NCBI GenBank assembly: GCA_046292445.1
Contig: JBKBQT010000012.1
Location: 1-64,000, forward strand
DNA: 64,000 bases
Source: CALIZF01 sp046292445
Lineage (GTDB): Bacteria > Pseudomonadota > Alphaproteobacteria > Rhodobacterales > Rhodobacteraceae
Direction: 5' to 3'
Made by a program: the position numbers and the translations under genes. The notes below the pieces were generated by a model, which saw only the letters and a program-made list of their open reading frames with translations, did not search any database and had not been told where the DNA came from. Every line of letters begins with the position of its first letter. Position 1 is the first letter of the stretch. Below, piece after piece: positions 7,041 to 15,683 of this stretch.

Positions 7041-7979
7041 TCAGTTGGCAGCTTGCAGCACGCCAAGCGCGTGATCGGCGATGGCGCGGTGCACCTGCGG
7101 GCCGGCAGAGACAGCCCAGAAGCTGAAATGGGCGTTGGGGTCGCGCCCCTCGGGCACCGGGCGGACGGGCGCGAGGGGGTTGGCGAAGTCGATGATGTCA
7201 TAGGGCAGGTAGGCCTCGTCGAACTCGGTGATGCCCAGTTCGCCCGCGCGGGCGAAGGCCGAGGCGAAGGCGGCAGCGCCGTCGAGCACGATTACCTGCA
7301 CGCCGCCCTGTGAAAGCGCGGCCGCCCATGCACGGATGCCCGCGTTCATCTCCTCGGTGGCGGCCGTGGCGCGGGCGGCCTTGTCGGTGCCGGCATAAAG
7401 CGCGGTCGCACCCATGTCGGGCATGGTGCCCACCAGGATATGCCGCGCCCCCGCGCCGATCAGGCGTTCCGCGGCGGCGCGCAGGTTCGCGGCGGGCGGC
7501 TCGGCGGCGATGTCGGGCAGGCCATACTCCAGCCAGTTGCCGATGTCGTGCCCGCCAGCCCAGAGGATATGGAGCGCTCCAGGGTCAGCCGGACCCGCGG
7601 CCAGCGCCGCCTCGACCTGCCCGCGCAGGCCGGGCAGCGGCACATCGGGGCCGAGGCCGAGGGCGGCGCGCAGCGGTTCGTTGATGTTCCACCAGCCGGT
7701 GATGGCGCCCCCCATGGCGTGGTTGTCCGCCGCCGCCAGCGGCACGCTCGACAGGGTGAAAAGGTGTTCCACCCAGGTCGGCCCGCCGGTCCAGCGCCCT
7801 GCGGCAAAGGGCGGGCTGGGCGGATAGCGGTAGCCGGTCAGCGGGCCCCAGCGGCCCTGATCGGACAGGCCGTCGCCAAAGACGACAAGGCGGGAATAGG
7901 GCAGCATCGGGTCGGCCTTTGCCTGAGGCACCAGCGCAAGCGCCAGCGCGGTGGAGAGGAGGATACGGCGGGAGATCAT
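7041..7979 (-). CDS. GDSL/SGNH-like secreted protein, catalytic residues lost
   Basis: A 312-residue exported protein (signal MISRRILLSTALALALVPQAKA) with the fold layout of GDSL/SGNH hydrolases. Block I reads FGDGLSDQG, so Gly37 stands where the nucleophile Ser is expected. Block III is GGHD (142-145) instead of GxND. In block V, FWAVSAGPQVH lacks the usual DxxH. The framework is well kept, with block II near MGGAITG. The loss of the nucleophile, the oxyanion Asn and the Asp/His pair together points to a non-catalytic binding protein rather than a decaying gene. The ATG at 7979 follows an AAAGG site. It lies between the DJ-1 and secreted cupin genes of the operon. Confidence 0.75.
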   Translation of the reverse strand: MISRRILLSTALALALVPQAKADPMLPYSRLVVFGDGLSDQGRWGPLTGYRYPPSPPFAAGRWTGGPTWVEHLFTLSSVPLAAADNHAMGGAITGWWNINEPLRAALGLGPDVPLPGLRGQVEAALAAGPADPGALHILWAGGHDIGNWLEYGLPDIAAEPPAANLRAAAERLIGAGARHILVGTMPDMGATALYAGTDKAARATAATEEMNAGIRAWAAALSQGGVQVIVLDGAAAFASAFARAGELGITEFDEAYLPYDIIDFANPLAPVRPVPEGRDPNAHFSFWAVSAGPQVHRAIADHALGVLQAAN

Positions 7980-8027
7980 GGGCGGGCCTTTCGGATGGGG
8001 GCGGGCCGACACCCGCCCCCGGGGCCG

Positions 8028-8765
8028 TCAGCGGCCCAGAGTCTGCACCACAAGCTCCGCCGCCGCGCCGCCCGAAAACTGCTGCTGGCCGGTGATCAGG
8101 TTGCCGTCGCGCACGGCAAAGGGCTTGAACATCGAATTGACCACGAAATTGGTGCCTTCGATCTTCTTCGCCTCTTCCTCGATCCAGAACGGCTGGATCT
8201 TCTGGCCCACCCAGGCGTCGGCAAAGGCTTCTTCGGAGTTGGCGAAGCCCGTCCAGGTCTTGCCCTTGACCAAGAGATCGCCGTTCGAGAGCCGGGTTTT
8301 CAACAGGATGCAGGTGCCGTGGCAGACGATCGACACGATCTTGCCCGCCTCGTAAGCCTTGGCGACAAAGGCGTGCAGCGCCGCATCGTCGATCATCGTC
8401 ACCATGGGCGACTGGCCGCCGGCAAGGAAGATCGCGTCATAGGCGGTGGGGTCCACCTCCGCGATGGATTTGGTGCCCTTGAGCAGCGCCGCGTGTTTTT
8501 CGGATTTCTTGAAGCCGAGCGAGATCAGGTCATGCGCCGAATAGCCCGACGCATCCTCGAGGTCGGAGAAGCCATCGGCGACGAGATCGCCACCCTTGGC
8601 GCTGATGATCTCGACCTCGTAGCCGGCCTCGGTGAAGGTCCAGTAGGGGTGGGTCAGTTCGGCCCACCAGAAGCCGACCGGCCAGCCCGTGGTCGGCGAG
8701 GTGCCGGGGTTGGCGGCGATCATCAGGACTTTCTTCTTGGTATGCACGTCGATGGAGGCAGACAT
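8028..8765 (-). CDS. DJ-1/PfpI-family protein (Hsp31-like)
   Basis: The 245-residue protein has the class-I glutamine amidotransferase-like fold with the nucleophile elbow IVSIVCHGT (Cys148, His149) and the early GFWWAELTHPYW segment typical of the Hsp31/glyoxalase III branch. Such proteins remove methylglyoxal adducts or act as chaperones. The visible active-site residues are intact. The gene sits 12 bases behind the ABM-domain gene, in an operon otherwise suited to aldehyde and quinone stress. Confidence 0.85.
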   Translation of the reverse strand: MSASIDVHTKKKVLMIAANPGTSPTTGWPVGFWWAELTHPYWTFTEAGYEVEIISAKGGDLVADGFSDLEDASGYSAHDLISLGFKKSEKHAALLKGTKSIAEVDPTAYDAIFLAGGQSPMVTMIDDAALHAFVAKAYEAGKIVSIVCHGTCILLKTRLSNGDLLVKGKTWTGFANSEEAFADAWVGQKIQPFWIEEEAKKIEGTNFVVNSMFKPFAVRDGNLITGQQQFSGGAAAELVVQTLGR

Positions 8766-8777
8766 TTGGACATCCTT

Positions 8778-9332
8778 TCAGAGGGTTTTGGAGGAGGGGT
8801 AGATGAAGCGCGCGATCAGCGGCGTGAGGCGCGGCATGATGGCGTAGGTCATCAGCGACACCTGGATGGTCACGGTGACCAGCACGCGAAGGGCCAGCGG
8901 CCAGCCGGTCATCAGCGGGCCGAGAGTGAGGTTGAGGATCAGCACCAGCACGAACACCACCGCGATCAGCACCAGCGCCATGCGGTGGGGCGAGGGCTGC
9001 GGCACCTTGGTGCCCGGCGGCGGGTCGAACCAGAATTCGAGGCCCGTCATCCGCTGCCATACGGCATCGGCGGCAAAGAGGTCGGCGGCCTCGGCCAGCA
9101 TCGCTTGCCGGAAGCCTGACCGCTCGAATACGTCAAGATGCTCCAGACTGTCGAAACGGAACACGCTGCGGTATTCGCCGCCGGGGGAAGCGGGGCGGTG
9201 GAACTCGGCACCCAGATACCCCTCAAAATTCTCCGCCGCCCCGCGTGTCAGGCGTTCCAGCCAGACCTCGTAATCCTTCTCGCGCCCCGGTTTCACCTTG
9301 CGGCGCACGACGATCGTGACCGGATCACTCAT
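8778..9332 (-). CDS. Antibiotic-biosynthesis-monooxygenase domain, membrane-anchored
   Basis: Residues 1-110 form an ABM ferredoxin-like domain (VTIVVRRKVKPGREKDYEVWL, then YRSVFRFDSLEHLDVFERS). Two hydrophobic helices follow (about 125-150 and 155-180). ABM proteins with this membrane tail are common but uncharacterised; quinol or haem oxidation is typical of the family. The ATG at 9332 (MSDPVTIVV) gives 184 residues and overlaps the end of the SDR-GFA gene by eight bases. Confidence 0.8.
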   Translation of the reverse strand: MSDPVTIVVRRKVKPGREKDYEVWLERLTRGAAENFEGYLGAEFHRPASPGGEYRSVFRFDSLEHLDVFERSGFRQAMLAEAADLFAADAVWQRMTGLEFWFDPPPGTKVPQPSPHRMALVLIAVVFVLVLILNLTLGPLMTGWPLALRVLVTVTIQVSLMTYAIMPRLTPLIARFIYPSSKTL

Positions 9333-10080
9333 GGTGCACCTCCGGCAGGGCATACCAGTCGGGCTTCGACTGCGCCCAGAGGTTGCGCATCAGATGCCGC
9401 CCCGAAGGCCCGTCGATCAGCCCGGCCGAGACCAGCCAGCGGCCCGGTTGCTCCTTGACCACCCGCGCGCCGCAGGTGCCGCAAAAGGCGCGGCGGCTGG
9501 CAGGCGAGGACCCGTACCAGACCAGCGCCGCCGCGCCTTCGACCCCGATGGCATCGCGGGGGGCGGCGACGAAGGCGTTGAAATTGCCGTGCATCTTCTG
9601 GCAGTCGCCGCAGTGGCAGGCCATCACGCCCGACGCCTGCTCAGGAAGCGTCAGCCGCACGGCGCCGCAATGGCAGGCCGCCCGCGCCGCAGCCCCGGTG
9701 ACCAGCGTCACCGATCCGGTGGCGGGCAGCTGCGGCGCCAGCGCGCGCATCACCCGCCAGTAGCCCCAGAACTTGGCGTCGAAAGCGGCGCGCAGGGCCT
9801 CCTCGGTCACCTCGGCAAAGGGGCCCCAGGCCACGGCATCCGAGGCCGAAAGCACCAGATGGTCAACCGCGCCGATGCCTTGGGCGAGAGCCGCGACCGA
9901 CGCCGGATCGGTGAAGTCGAGCACGACGCCCGCCGCCCCCTCGGGCCGCGCATCAACGCTGGCGGCGCTGCGCCCGGTGACGGTGACGCGCGCCCCTGCG
10001 GCCAGCGCGGCCGTGGCGGTCGCCCGCCCGATGCCCCTGGTGCCACCGACGATCAGGATGTGGGTATTGGCAAGGGTCAT
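9325..10080 (-). CDS. Truncated SDR fused in frame to a GFA zinc domain
   Basis: Residues 1-132 are the front half of a short-chain dehydrogenase (ILIVGGTRGIGRATA nucleotide-binding motif; GSVTLVTGAAAR strand). The Tyr-Lys catalytic half is missing. From residue 134 a GFA/CENP-V-like domain begins without a break, with all seven zinc cysteines: CHC (136, 138), CHCGDC (155, 157, 160) and CGTC (200, 203). Family members bind glutathione-formaldehyde adducts. The junction lies in GC-rich DNA near base 9684. The dehydrogenase half cannot be active; the GFA half looks complete except for its natural N-terminus. It is either a deletion product or an assembly chimera. Confidence 0.8.
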   Translation of the reverse strand: MTLANTHILIVGGTRGIGRATATAALAAGARVTVTGRSAASVDARPEGAAGVVLDFTDPASVAALAQGIGAVDHLVLSASDAVAWGPFAEVTEEALRAAFDAKFWGYWRVMRALAPQLPATGSVTLVTGAAARAACHCGAVRLTLPEQASGVMACHCGDCQKMHGNFNAFVAAPRDAIGVEGAAALVWYGSSPASRRAFCGTCGARVVKEQPGRWLVSAGLIDGPSGRHLMRNLWAQSKPDWYALPEVHHE

Positions 10081-10083
10081 CGC

Positions 10084-10716
10084 TCAGCCCGCCACCGCCG
10101 CGAAGGCCCAACTGCGGCCCTTGCCGCGGAACAGGGCCTGATTGATCCAGACCATGCCGAAGGGCTCCAGCAGGCGGGATTTGGTGATGTCGCCCGCGTC
10201 CAGCGGCTCGAACCCGAGGTCGGTCAGCAGGGCCGCGACCTGCGCCTTGGCCGCGTCGCTGTCGCCCGCCATGAACATCACCGGCCGATGCGGCAGGTGG
10301 GCGTTCTGCGCCATGATCTCGGCGCCGACCTGGTTGAGCGTCTTGACCACCTGCGCGCCCGACAGCCAGCCCGCCACCGTCTCGCCGCCGCTGGTGGTGT
10401 GCCCGACGGTCAGCCCCATGCCGGTGGCGGTGCGCCCCAGCGGGTTCATGCAGTCGATCACCACCTTGCCCGAAAGGTCGCCCAGCGCCTTGACCGCGCC
10501 TTCGGCCACGCCCCAGGGCAGCGCGAGGATCAACAGATCGGCGCCCGCCGCGGCCGCCGTCGGCAGGGCCACAGTCGCGCCGATCTGGGCCGCAAGCGCC
10601 TTCACCTCGGCCTCGTCCGGGTTGCGCGCGCCCAGGGTCACGGCATGGCCCTTGCCCGTCAGCCCCCGGGCGATGGCGCCGCCGACATTGCCGGTGCCGA
10701 TGATCGCGATCCGCAT
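10084..10716 (-). CDS. NADPH-dependent F420 reductase-like oxidoreductase
   Basis: A 210-residue Rossmann protein starting MRIAIIGTGNVGGAIARGL, with GARNPDEAEVKAL (NADP phosphate-binding Arg region), VVIDCMNPLG and VVKTLNQVGAEIM. This is the common bacterial branch annotated as NADP oxidoreductase or coenzyme F420-dependent, although these bacteria usually lack F420. The start at 10716 follows AAGGGAAA. It is the first gene of the minus-strand operon, three bases before the SDR-GFA gene and divergent from the LysR gene. Confidence 0.8.
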   Translation of the reverse strand: MRIAIIGTGNVGGAIARGLTGKGHAVTLGARNPDEAEVKALAAQIGATVALPTAAAAGADLLILALPWGVAEGAVKALGDLSGKVVIDCMNPLGRTATGMGLTVGHTTSGGETVAGWLSGAQVVKTLNQVGAEIMAQNAHLPHRPVMFMAGDSDAAKAQVAALLTDLGFEPLDAGDITKSRLLEPFGMVWINQALFRGKGRSWAFAAVAG

Positions 10717-10732
10717 ATGTATTTTCCCTTGC

Positions 10733-10745
10733 TTCATTCGATGAA
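10733..10745. promoter_or_regulatory. LysR-type T-N11-A box
   Basis: TTCATTCGATGAA is a perfect TTCAT/ATGAA inverted repeat of the T-N11-A form bound by LysR regulators. It lies in the 74-base divergent spacer between the oxidoreductase and lysR genes. The symmetry is seen directly; regulation by the adjacent LysR protein is inferred. Confidence 0.55.
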
Positions 10746-10790
10746 ACAGAGATATGCGAAAAAAGAAAGAAATGGTAACGAATAAGCATC

Positions 10791-11702
10791 ATGTCTGACT
10801 TAAGCATATCCGAACTCAGGCGGCTGGACCTGACGCTGTTGCTGGTGTTCCTTGGCCTTCTGCGCCACCGCAAGGCGCTGGACGTGGCGGCTGACCTGGG
10901 CCTCACGCAATCCGCCATCAGCCAGTCGCTGAAGCGCCTGCGCGACATCTTCGGGGATGAGCTGTTCCTGCGCCGCCCGCACGGGATGGAACCCACCGCG
11001 ACCGCACTTGCACTGGAGGCGCCGGTGGCGGCGGCGGTCGAAGCCCTGCGCGGCGCGCTGGGGGCAGCGCGTGCCTTCGACCCGGGCACAGCGAGGGGGC
11101 TGGTGCGGATCGCGGCACTGGATGCCGAACAGGCGGTGCTGATCCCGCCGCTGGCCGCCCGCCTTCGCGCCAGCGCCCCGGGGCTGACGCTGACGGTGCT
11201 GCCGGTCGGGCGGGCAGCCGCGATGGAGGCACTGGCCGAAGGCCGTGCCGATCTGGCCCTGGGTTATGTCTGGGAGACGCCCGAGGCGATCTGCAGCGAA
11301 CGCCTTTACGACGAAGGCTTTCTGGTCGCCGCCCGTCCCGAGATGCTGCCGGACGCGCCGGTGCTCGACCTCGACACCTATTGCGCCGCTGACCACGTCC
11401 TGATCTCGCCCGGCGGCGATCTGCGCGGCGTGGTGGACGACCAGTTGGCCGCCATGGGCCGCGCGCGCCGTGTGGTGCTGGGCCTTCCGGCCTTCCTGCC
11501 CGCGCTGGCCGCCGTCGCCGCCTCGCGCGCGATGGTGACGCTGCCCGCCCGCGTGGCGCAGGCCTTCGCCCCCGGCTTCGGCCTTGTCACCGCCACCCCC
11601 CCGCTCGAGGTGCGCCGCTTCCCCGTCTCGGCCTTCTGGCACCGCCGCAACGAAGCCGATCCGCAGACGATCTGGATGAGACAGCAGTTGCTGGGGCTCT
11701 GA
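10791..11702 (+). CDS. LysR-family transcriptional regulator
   Basis: A 303-residue regulator. The winged helix lies at about residues 10-68 (LLVFLGLLRHRKALDVAADLGLTQSAISQSLKRL), followed by a periplasmic-binding-protein-like effector domain. The ELRRLDLTLLLVF start resembles the NodD/LeuO/PcpR branch, which often senses aromatic compounds. It faces the stress/aromatic operon across a short spacer with a T-N11-A palindrome, so it probably controls that operon and itself. Confidence 0.9.
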   Translation: MSDLSISELRRLDLTLLLVFLGLLRHRKALDVAADLGLTQSAISQSLKRLRDIFGDELFLRRPHGMEPTATALALEAPVAAAVEALRGALGAARAFDPGTARGLVRIAALDAEQAVLIPPLAARLRASAPGLTLTVLPVGRAAAMEALAEGRADLALGYVWETPEAICSERLYDEGFLVAARPEMLPDAPVLDLDTYCAADHVLISPGGDLRGVVDDQLAAMGRARRVVLGLPAFLPALAAVAASRAMVTLPARVAQAFAPGFGLVTATPPLEVRRFPVSAFWHRRNEADPQTIWMRQQLLGL

Positions 11703-11910
11703 CGGCGAGTTGCTGCTGCGGCAGTTGACCAGCAGGGAAATATTGCGTTGAAAAGTTGGGATTTTTTGCAGAGGAGGTTCGACGGCAGTCCCGTTGCCTC
11801 CGCCACTTTTCGGCGTTAAAGCTATGATTAATATGAAGAATTGTTTTCCTATGCCTCCAAGATATCCCCCACCTTGACGCGGACTGCCCCGGAATACGCG
11901 GGAAGGCGCT

Positions 11911-12153
11911 TCATCTCTCGCCCCCTGTTGCTTCGGCCAGGATTGCTGCAGCCGTTGCTTCGTCGCCGCGAAGAACCGCGCATGTGAACCGCTCGGCAGG
12001 TGACGTGCGCGCATCGTCCGCAAAGTCGCCGGTGTCCTGCGCCGCCGATTTCAGCGCCGCGAGCCGGTCGAGGAAGGCGATAGCTTCAGGGTGTATCGCT
12101 TCCGCGCCGCGTCGGCCTTCGAGCCGGGCCAGTCGACCGCGAAGCCCCTTCAC
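11911..12153 (-). CDS. Small hypothetical protein
   Basis: Eighty residues from a GTG at 12153, with a basic helical start (VKGLRGRLARLEGRRG) and an acidic, alanine-rich remainder ending AEATGGER. The helical character suggests a small structural or phage/plasmid-type protein. I do not recognise the family. It lies directly behind the broken 3' end of the IS110 transposase, so its upstream context may be altered. Confidence 0.45.
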   Translation of the reverse strand: MKGLRGRLARLEGRRGAEAIHPEAIAFLDRLAALKSAAQDTGDFADDARTSPAERFTCAVLRGDEATAAAILAEATGGER

Positions 12154-12224
12154 GGTCGGCCCCGCGCCACGTCGCGCGCATCCATGCCGGCGCGCAGATC
12201 GGCGTCGGATAAGGCGGGCCATCT

Positions 12225-12947
12225 GTGCTGTCGAGGCGGTCGATGCGCCCGACCAGTGCGATGAACTCGGCGGTGAGCGTGGCCCCCATCCCCGGCACCC
12301 CGAGGATGAGGGCCGCGTCAGGGTGGGCGGTCAGCCGCTCCCGGATCGCCTGGTCGGTGGCCTTGAGCCGGTCGCGGGCGGCGCGCGCCTCGCGGGCAAT
12401 GTCGGCGATGATCTCTGCTCGCAGGCGCGCGCCGGGAATGGTGACGCTCTGCGCCTTCGCGTCTCGGACAGCCTCCTCGGCCAGTGCATCGCGGCCGCGC
12501 AGGCCGGCCGCCGCCTTGGTCAGCCTGCGGACGATGCGCTTCGCTCCGGCGGCGCGGATGTCTTCGGGCGCGGCATAGTGGCTGAGAAACACGAGGCCGG
12601 TGCGGGTCGTGGGGTCAATACGCCGCTCCAGCGCCGGGAAGGGGCCGCAGAGCAGGTCGCGCAGGCGCCCGACGCGTCGGGTCTGCTCGGTGACGAGCTC
12701 GCGGCGACGGCCGACCAGGAGACGGATCTCGGCGTCAAGCGGGTCGGGCGGGGCCACCGCGCGAAGATCGCGTCGGGTGCGCGCAAGTTCGGCGATGACA
12801 GCCGCGTCCTTCGGATCGGACTTGCGCTCGCCACCCCGGATAACCTGGCGTGCGCGGTTCACCGCGAGACCCGGCGTGTGGACCAGCGGTTGCCCGGCCT
12901 CCGTGAACATCGCGCAGAGCAGGCTAGCCGCGCCTCCGACCATGGCC
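12225..12947 (-). mobile_element. IS110-family transposase remnant
   Basis: The frame contains the central and C-terminal parts of an IS110 (DEDD) transposase: GGERKSDPKDAAVIAELAR, a long helical region, and the helix-hairpin segment ALILGVPGMGATLTAEFIALVG of the Transposase_20 domain. The N-terminal part with the first catalytic Asp is missing where the sequence meets hmuU near base 12945. After RIDRLDSTDG the frame is lost before the serine motif. It is dead, with no recognisable element ends. Confidence 0.75.
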
Positions 12948-13295
12948 CCAGGCGAGGCCACGGCGCATCACATCGGCCTGTCGGTGCAGCGGGTGAAATC
13001 CATCGCCATCCTGACCGTGGCGCTGGCCACCGGGGCGGCGGTGGCGGTGGCGGGCGGGATCGGGTTCATCGGCATCGTGGTGCCGCATCTGCTGCGGCTG
13101 GCTACGGGGCCGGATCACCGGTATCTGCTGGTCAATGCCGGGCTGCTGGGCGCGAGCCTGCTGTCGCTGGCCGATCTGATCGCGCGCAGCATCATCGCGC
13201 CTGCCGAATTGCCCATCGGCATCGTGACGGCTGTGCTGCGTGCCCCGGTCTTCCTGTGGATTCTGCTGCGCCGCCGCGGGCTGGTGGATCTGTGA
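12948..13295 (+). pseudogene. hmuU: Haem ABC permease HmuU, C-terminal fragment
   Basis: About 115 codons from GEATAHHIGLSVQRVKSIAIL through GIGFIGIVVPHLLRLATGPDHR to LLRRRGLVDL form the last third of a FecCD/BtuC-type permease of the haem-specific branch. The upstream two thirds are replaced by the IS110 remnant. Without them no permease can form. The stop at 13293-13295 is one base from the hmuV start. Confidence 0.85.
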
Positions 13296-13296
13296 C

Positions 13297-14091
13297 ATGC
13301 TGACGATCCGCAACCTTTCGGTCTCGCTGTCGGGCACGCCCGTTCTGGCGGGCATCACCGCCGAGGCCGCACCGGGCCAGGTCACGGCCATCATCGGGCC
13401 GAACGGATCGGGCAAGACCACGCTTTTGCGCGCGGTGTCGGGCGATCTGCCCTATCGCGGGCATATCGGGCTGAACGGGCAGGATTGCGCGGCCTTGCGC
13501 CCCTGGGAACTGGCCGCCCAGCGCGCGGTGCTGCCGCAGGCCGCCACGCTGGCCTTTCCCTTCACCGTGGCCGAGGTGGTGCGCCTGGGCCTGACCAACG
13601 GCCAGCATGCCGCGCGCACCGATCTGATCGCCCGCGCGCTGGACGAGGTGGACCTGCCCGGCTTTGGAGGCAGACTCTATCAGGAACTGTCAGGCGGGCA
13701 ACAGGCGCGGGTGCAACTCGCGCGGGTGCGGGTGCAGGTCTGGACCCCGGTCGAGGCCGGATCGCCGCGCTGGCTGGTGCTGGACGAACCGGTGGCGAGC
13801 CTGGATATCGCGCATCAGATCGCGGTGATGCGCATCCTGCGGCGCTTTGCCGATGGCGGCGGCGGCGTGGTGCTGGTGCTGCACGACCTGAACCTTGCCG
13901 CGATGGTGGCCGATAGGGTCTGGCTGATGCAGGACGGGCGCATCCTGCATGCGGGGCCTGCGGCGGAGGTGATCGGCGGGCCGGCACTGGCGCAGGCTTA
14001 CGGCTGCGCCTTGGAGGCGAACCGGATGCCGCCGCCGGGTGCAACATTCGTGCTGCCGCAGGTCCTTTGGCGCGACACCGTGTCCGCCTGA
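13297..14091 (+). CDS. hmuV: Haem ABC transporter ATPase HmuV
   Basis: A 264-residue ATPase with Walker A GPNGSGKTT (about residues 33-41), signature LSGGQQARVQLARV, Walker B WLVLDEP and the switch His in LVLHDLNL. A short insertion (VQVWTPVEAGSP) before Walker B is typical of HmuV/HemV. It would energise haem uptake together with HmuU and the periplasmic HmuT. The gene is intact, but its permease partner is destroyed here, so it is probably orphaned unless another hmuU exists. Confidence 0.9.
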   Translation: MLTIRNLSVSLSGTPVLAGITAEAAPGQVTAIIGPNGSGKTTLLRAVSGDLPYRGHIGLNGQDCAALRPWELAAQRAVLPQAATLAFPFTVAEVVRLGLTNGQHAARTDLIARALDEVDLPGFGGRLYQELSGGQQARVQLARVRVQVWTPVEAGSPRWLVLDEPVASLDIAHQIAVMRILRRFADGGGGVVLVLHDLNLAAMVADRVWLMQDGRILHAGPAAEVIGGPALAQAYGCALEANRMPPPGATFVLPQVLWRDTVSA

Positions 14092-14101
14092 CCGCCCTGG
14101 G

Positions 14102-14213
14102 TCAGACCGCGACCATGTGGTTGTCCCAGGCCAGCGGGTGGCGGGCCAGCGGGTCGGCCCCGTCCTGCCCGTAGCGCAGCAAGGCGCCCGTTCCGTGGCA
14201 CAGCATCGCCCGC
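14102..14213 (-). pseudogene. C-terminal fragment of an unrecognised protein
   Basis: A minus-strand frame reads RAMLCHGTGALLRYGQDG, then ADPLARHPLAWDNHMVAV and a TGA at 14102-14104. The composition suggests real coding sequence converging on hmuV. Upstream of 14213 the frame becomes low-complexity and loses its character. The family is not recognised. No other gene is visible between hmuV and the TRAP genes (14092-14348). Confidence 0.3.
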
Positions 14214-14348
14214 AACCGGACGCGAACGGGCCTGACGCGGACAGACCGCCGTCGCCGGCTCGGACGGCCGGCATCGCCGCACAGACGGCCGCCCGCGCCG
14301 GCGACGGCACGCGAGACCGGAGGGGCGGGCGCGCACCGTAGCGGGCGC

Positions 14349-15683
14349 TCAGCGGCGCGACAACGGCAGATCGAGCGCGAGACCGGGGAAGGCGAGGATC
14401 AGAGCCAGCGCCAGGAGCTGGATCGCGACAAAGGGAATGACCCCGCGATAGATCGTGGCGATGGGCACGTCGGGGGCGATGCCGCGCAGGTAGAACAACG
14501 CATAGCCGAAGGGCGGCGTGAGGAACGAGGTCTGCAGATTCACCGCAAGCGCGATGGCGAACCAGATCAGCACATGCTCGCGCGGCATCCCGAAGTCGAG
14601 CGCGATCAAAATCGGCGCTACGATGGGCACCACCACCAGCGTAATCTCGACCCATTCGAGGAAGAACCCCAGCACGAAGATCAGCGCCATGATCTTCAAG
14701 AGCACGAGCATCGGCCCGAATCCGGTGCCCAGAAACAGGTCGGCCAGCATCGCGTCGCCGCCGAGCCGCCGGAACACGACGGCGAAGATCGAGGCGCCGA
14801 TCATCACGAACACGATCATCGCGGTCGTGGTCGTGGTGTCGGCGAGCGCGGTGCGCAGGGCGCCGAGGGACAGCCGCTGCGACACCAGCGCCAGAAGAAG
14901 CGCCCCTGCCGCGCCGATGGCCGCGGATTCGGTTGGCGTGGCGATGCCGGCGATGATGGTGCCAAGCACCGACAGTATGAGGAGAAGCGGCACCGCGAGG
15001 TCGCGCACCAGCGCCCAGAGGGTCTGGAGAAGCGGGAGGGACGCAGACCGCCGGGCGGGCGGCATCCGGTGTGGTTGAAAGACCGCGACGAGCGTGAGGT
15101 AGGCGAAGTAAAGCCCACCCAGCACTAGGCCCGGCACGATCGCCCCCATGAAGAGGTCGCCCACCGATATCTGCAACTGGTCGCCGAGGATGATCAGCAT
15201 CACCGACGGAGGGATGAGGATCCCGAGGGTGCCAGACGCCGCGATCAGGCCCGCCGACAGGCGCATGTCATAGCCGCTCTCGCGCATCGCCGGCAGCGCC
15301 ATCATGCCCATGAGCACGACCGAGGCGCCGATGATCCCGGTCGAGGCCGCCATGATGACGCCGATCAGGGCCACCGCGAAGGCATAGCCGCCCGGCAGGC
15401 CGCCGAACACCGCTGCAAGCGTCTGCAGCAGTCGCTCGGCGATCCCCGAGCGTTCGAGCATCAGCCCCATGAACACGAAGAGCGGAATCGCCACGAGCAG
15501 CCAGTTGGCAAGGATCCCCGAGAAGATCCGCCCCACCCCGAGCGACAGGAACAGGATCGGGATGTCCGAGAGGAACGCGAAGAGGATGCCGATGCCAGCC
15601 AGCACGAAGGCGACGGGATAGCCCGAAAAGATCCCGGCCATCAGGCCGAGCAGCATGAGCGCGGGCCAGGGGACGTCGGTCAT
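14349..15683 (-). CDS. dctM: TRAP transporter large permease DctM
   Basis: A 444-residue, very hydrophobic protein with about 12 helices, including GYPVAFVLAGIGILFAFL, PLFVFMGLMLERSG, the loop SGTLGILIPPSVMLIILG and LTPPFGYALFYLRGIAP, all hallmarks of DctM/YiaN. It forms the sodium-driven channel of a TRAP importer for an organic acid. Its ATG overlaps the dctQ stop (ATGA). Confidence 0.95.
   Translation of the reverse strand: MTDVPWPALMLLGLMAGIFSGYPVAFVLAGIGILFAFLSDIPILFLSLGVGRIFSGILANWLLVAIPLFVFMGLMLERSGIAERLLQTLAAVFGGLPGGYAFAVALIGVIMAASTGIIGASVVLMGMMALPAMRESGYDMRLSAGLIAASGTLGILIPPSVMLIILGDQLQISVGDLFMGAIVPGLVLGGLYFAYLTLVAVFQPHRMPPARRSASLPLLQTLWALVRDLAVPLLLILSVLGTIIAGIATPTESAAIGAAGALLLALVSQRLSLGALRTALADTTTTTAMIVFVMIGASIFAVVFRRLGGDAMLADLFLGTGFGPMLVLLKIMALIFVLGFFLEWVEITLVVVPIVAPILIALDFGMPREHVLIWFAIALAVNLQTSFLTPPFGYALFYLRGIAPDVPIATIYRGVIPFVAIQLLALALILAFPGLALDLPLSRR

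Noticed and set aside
11768..11805. tRNA/tmRNA 3'-end-like sequence (GGTTCGA followed by GCCTCCGCCA)
   Set aside because: The T-stem does not pair, the spacing is wrong for a T arm plus acceptor, and no 5' half is present. At most it is a relic attachment site, and no integrase is nearby.
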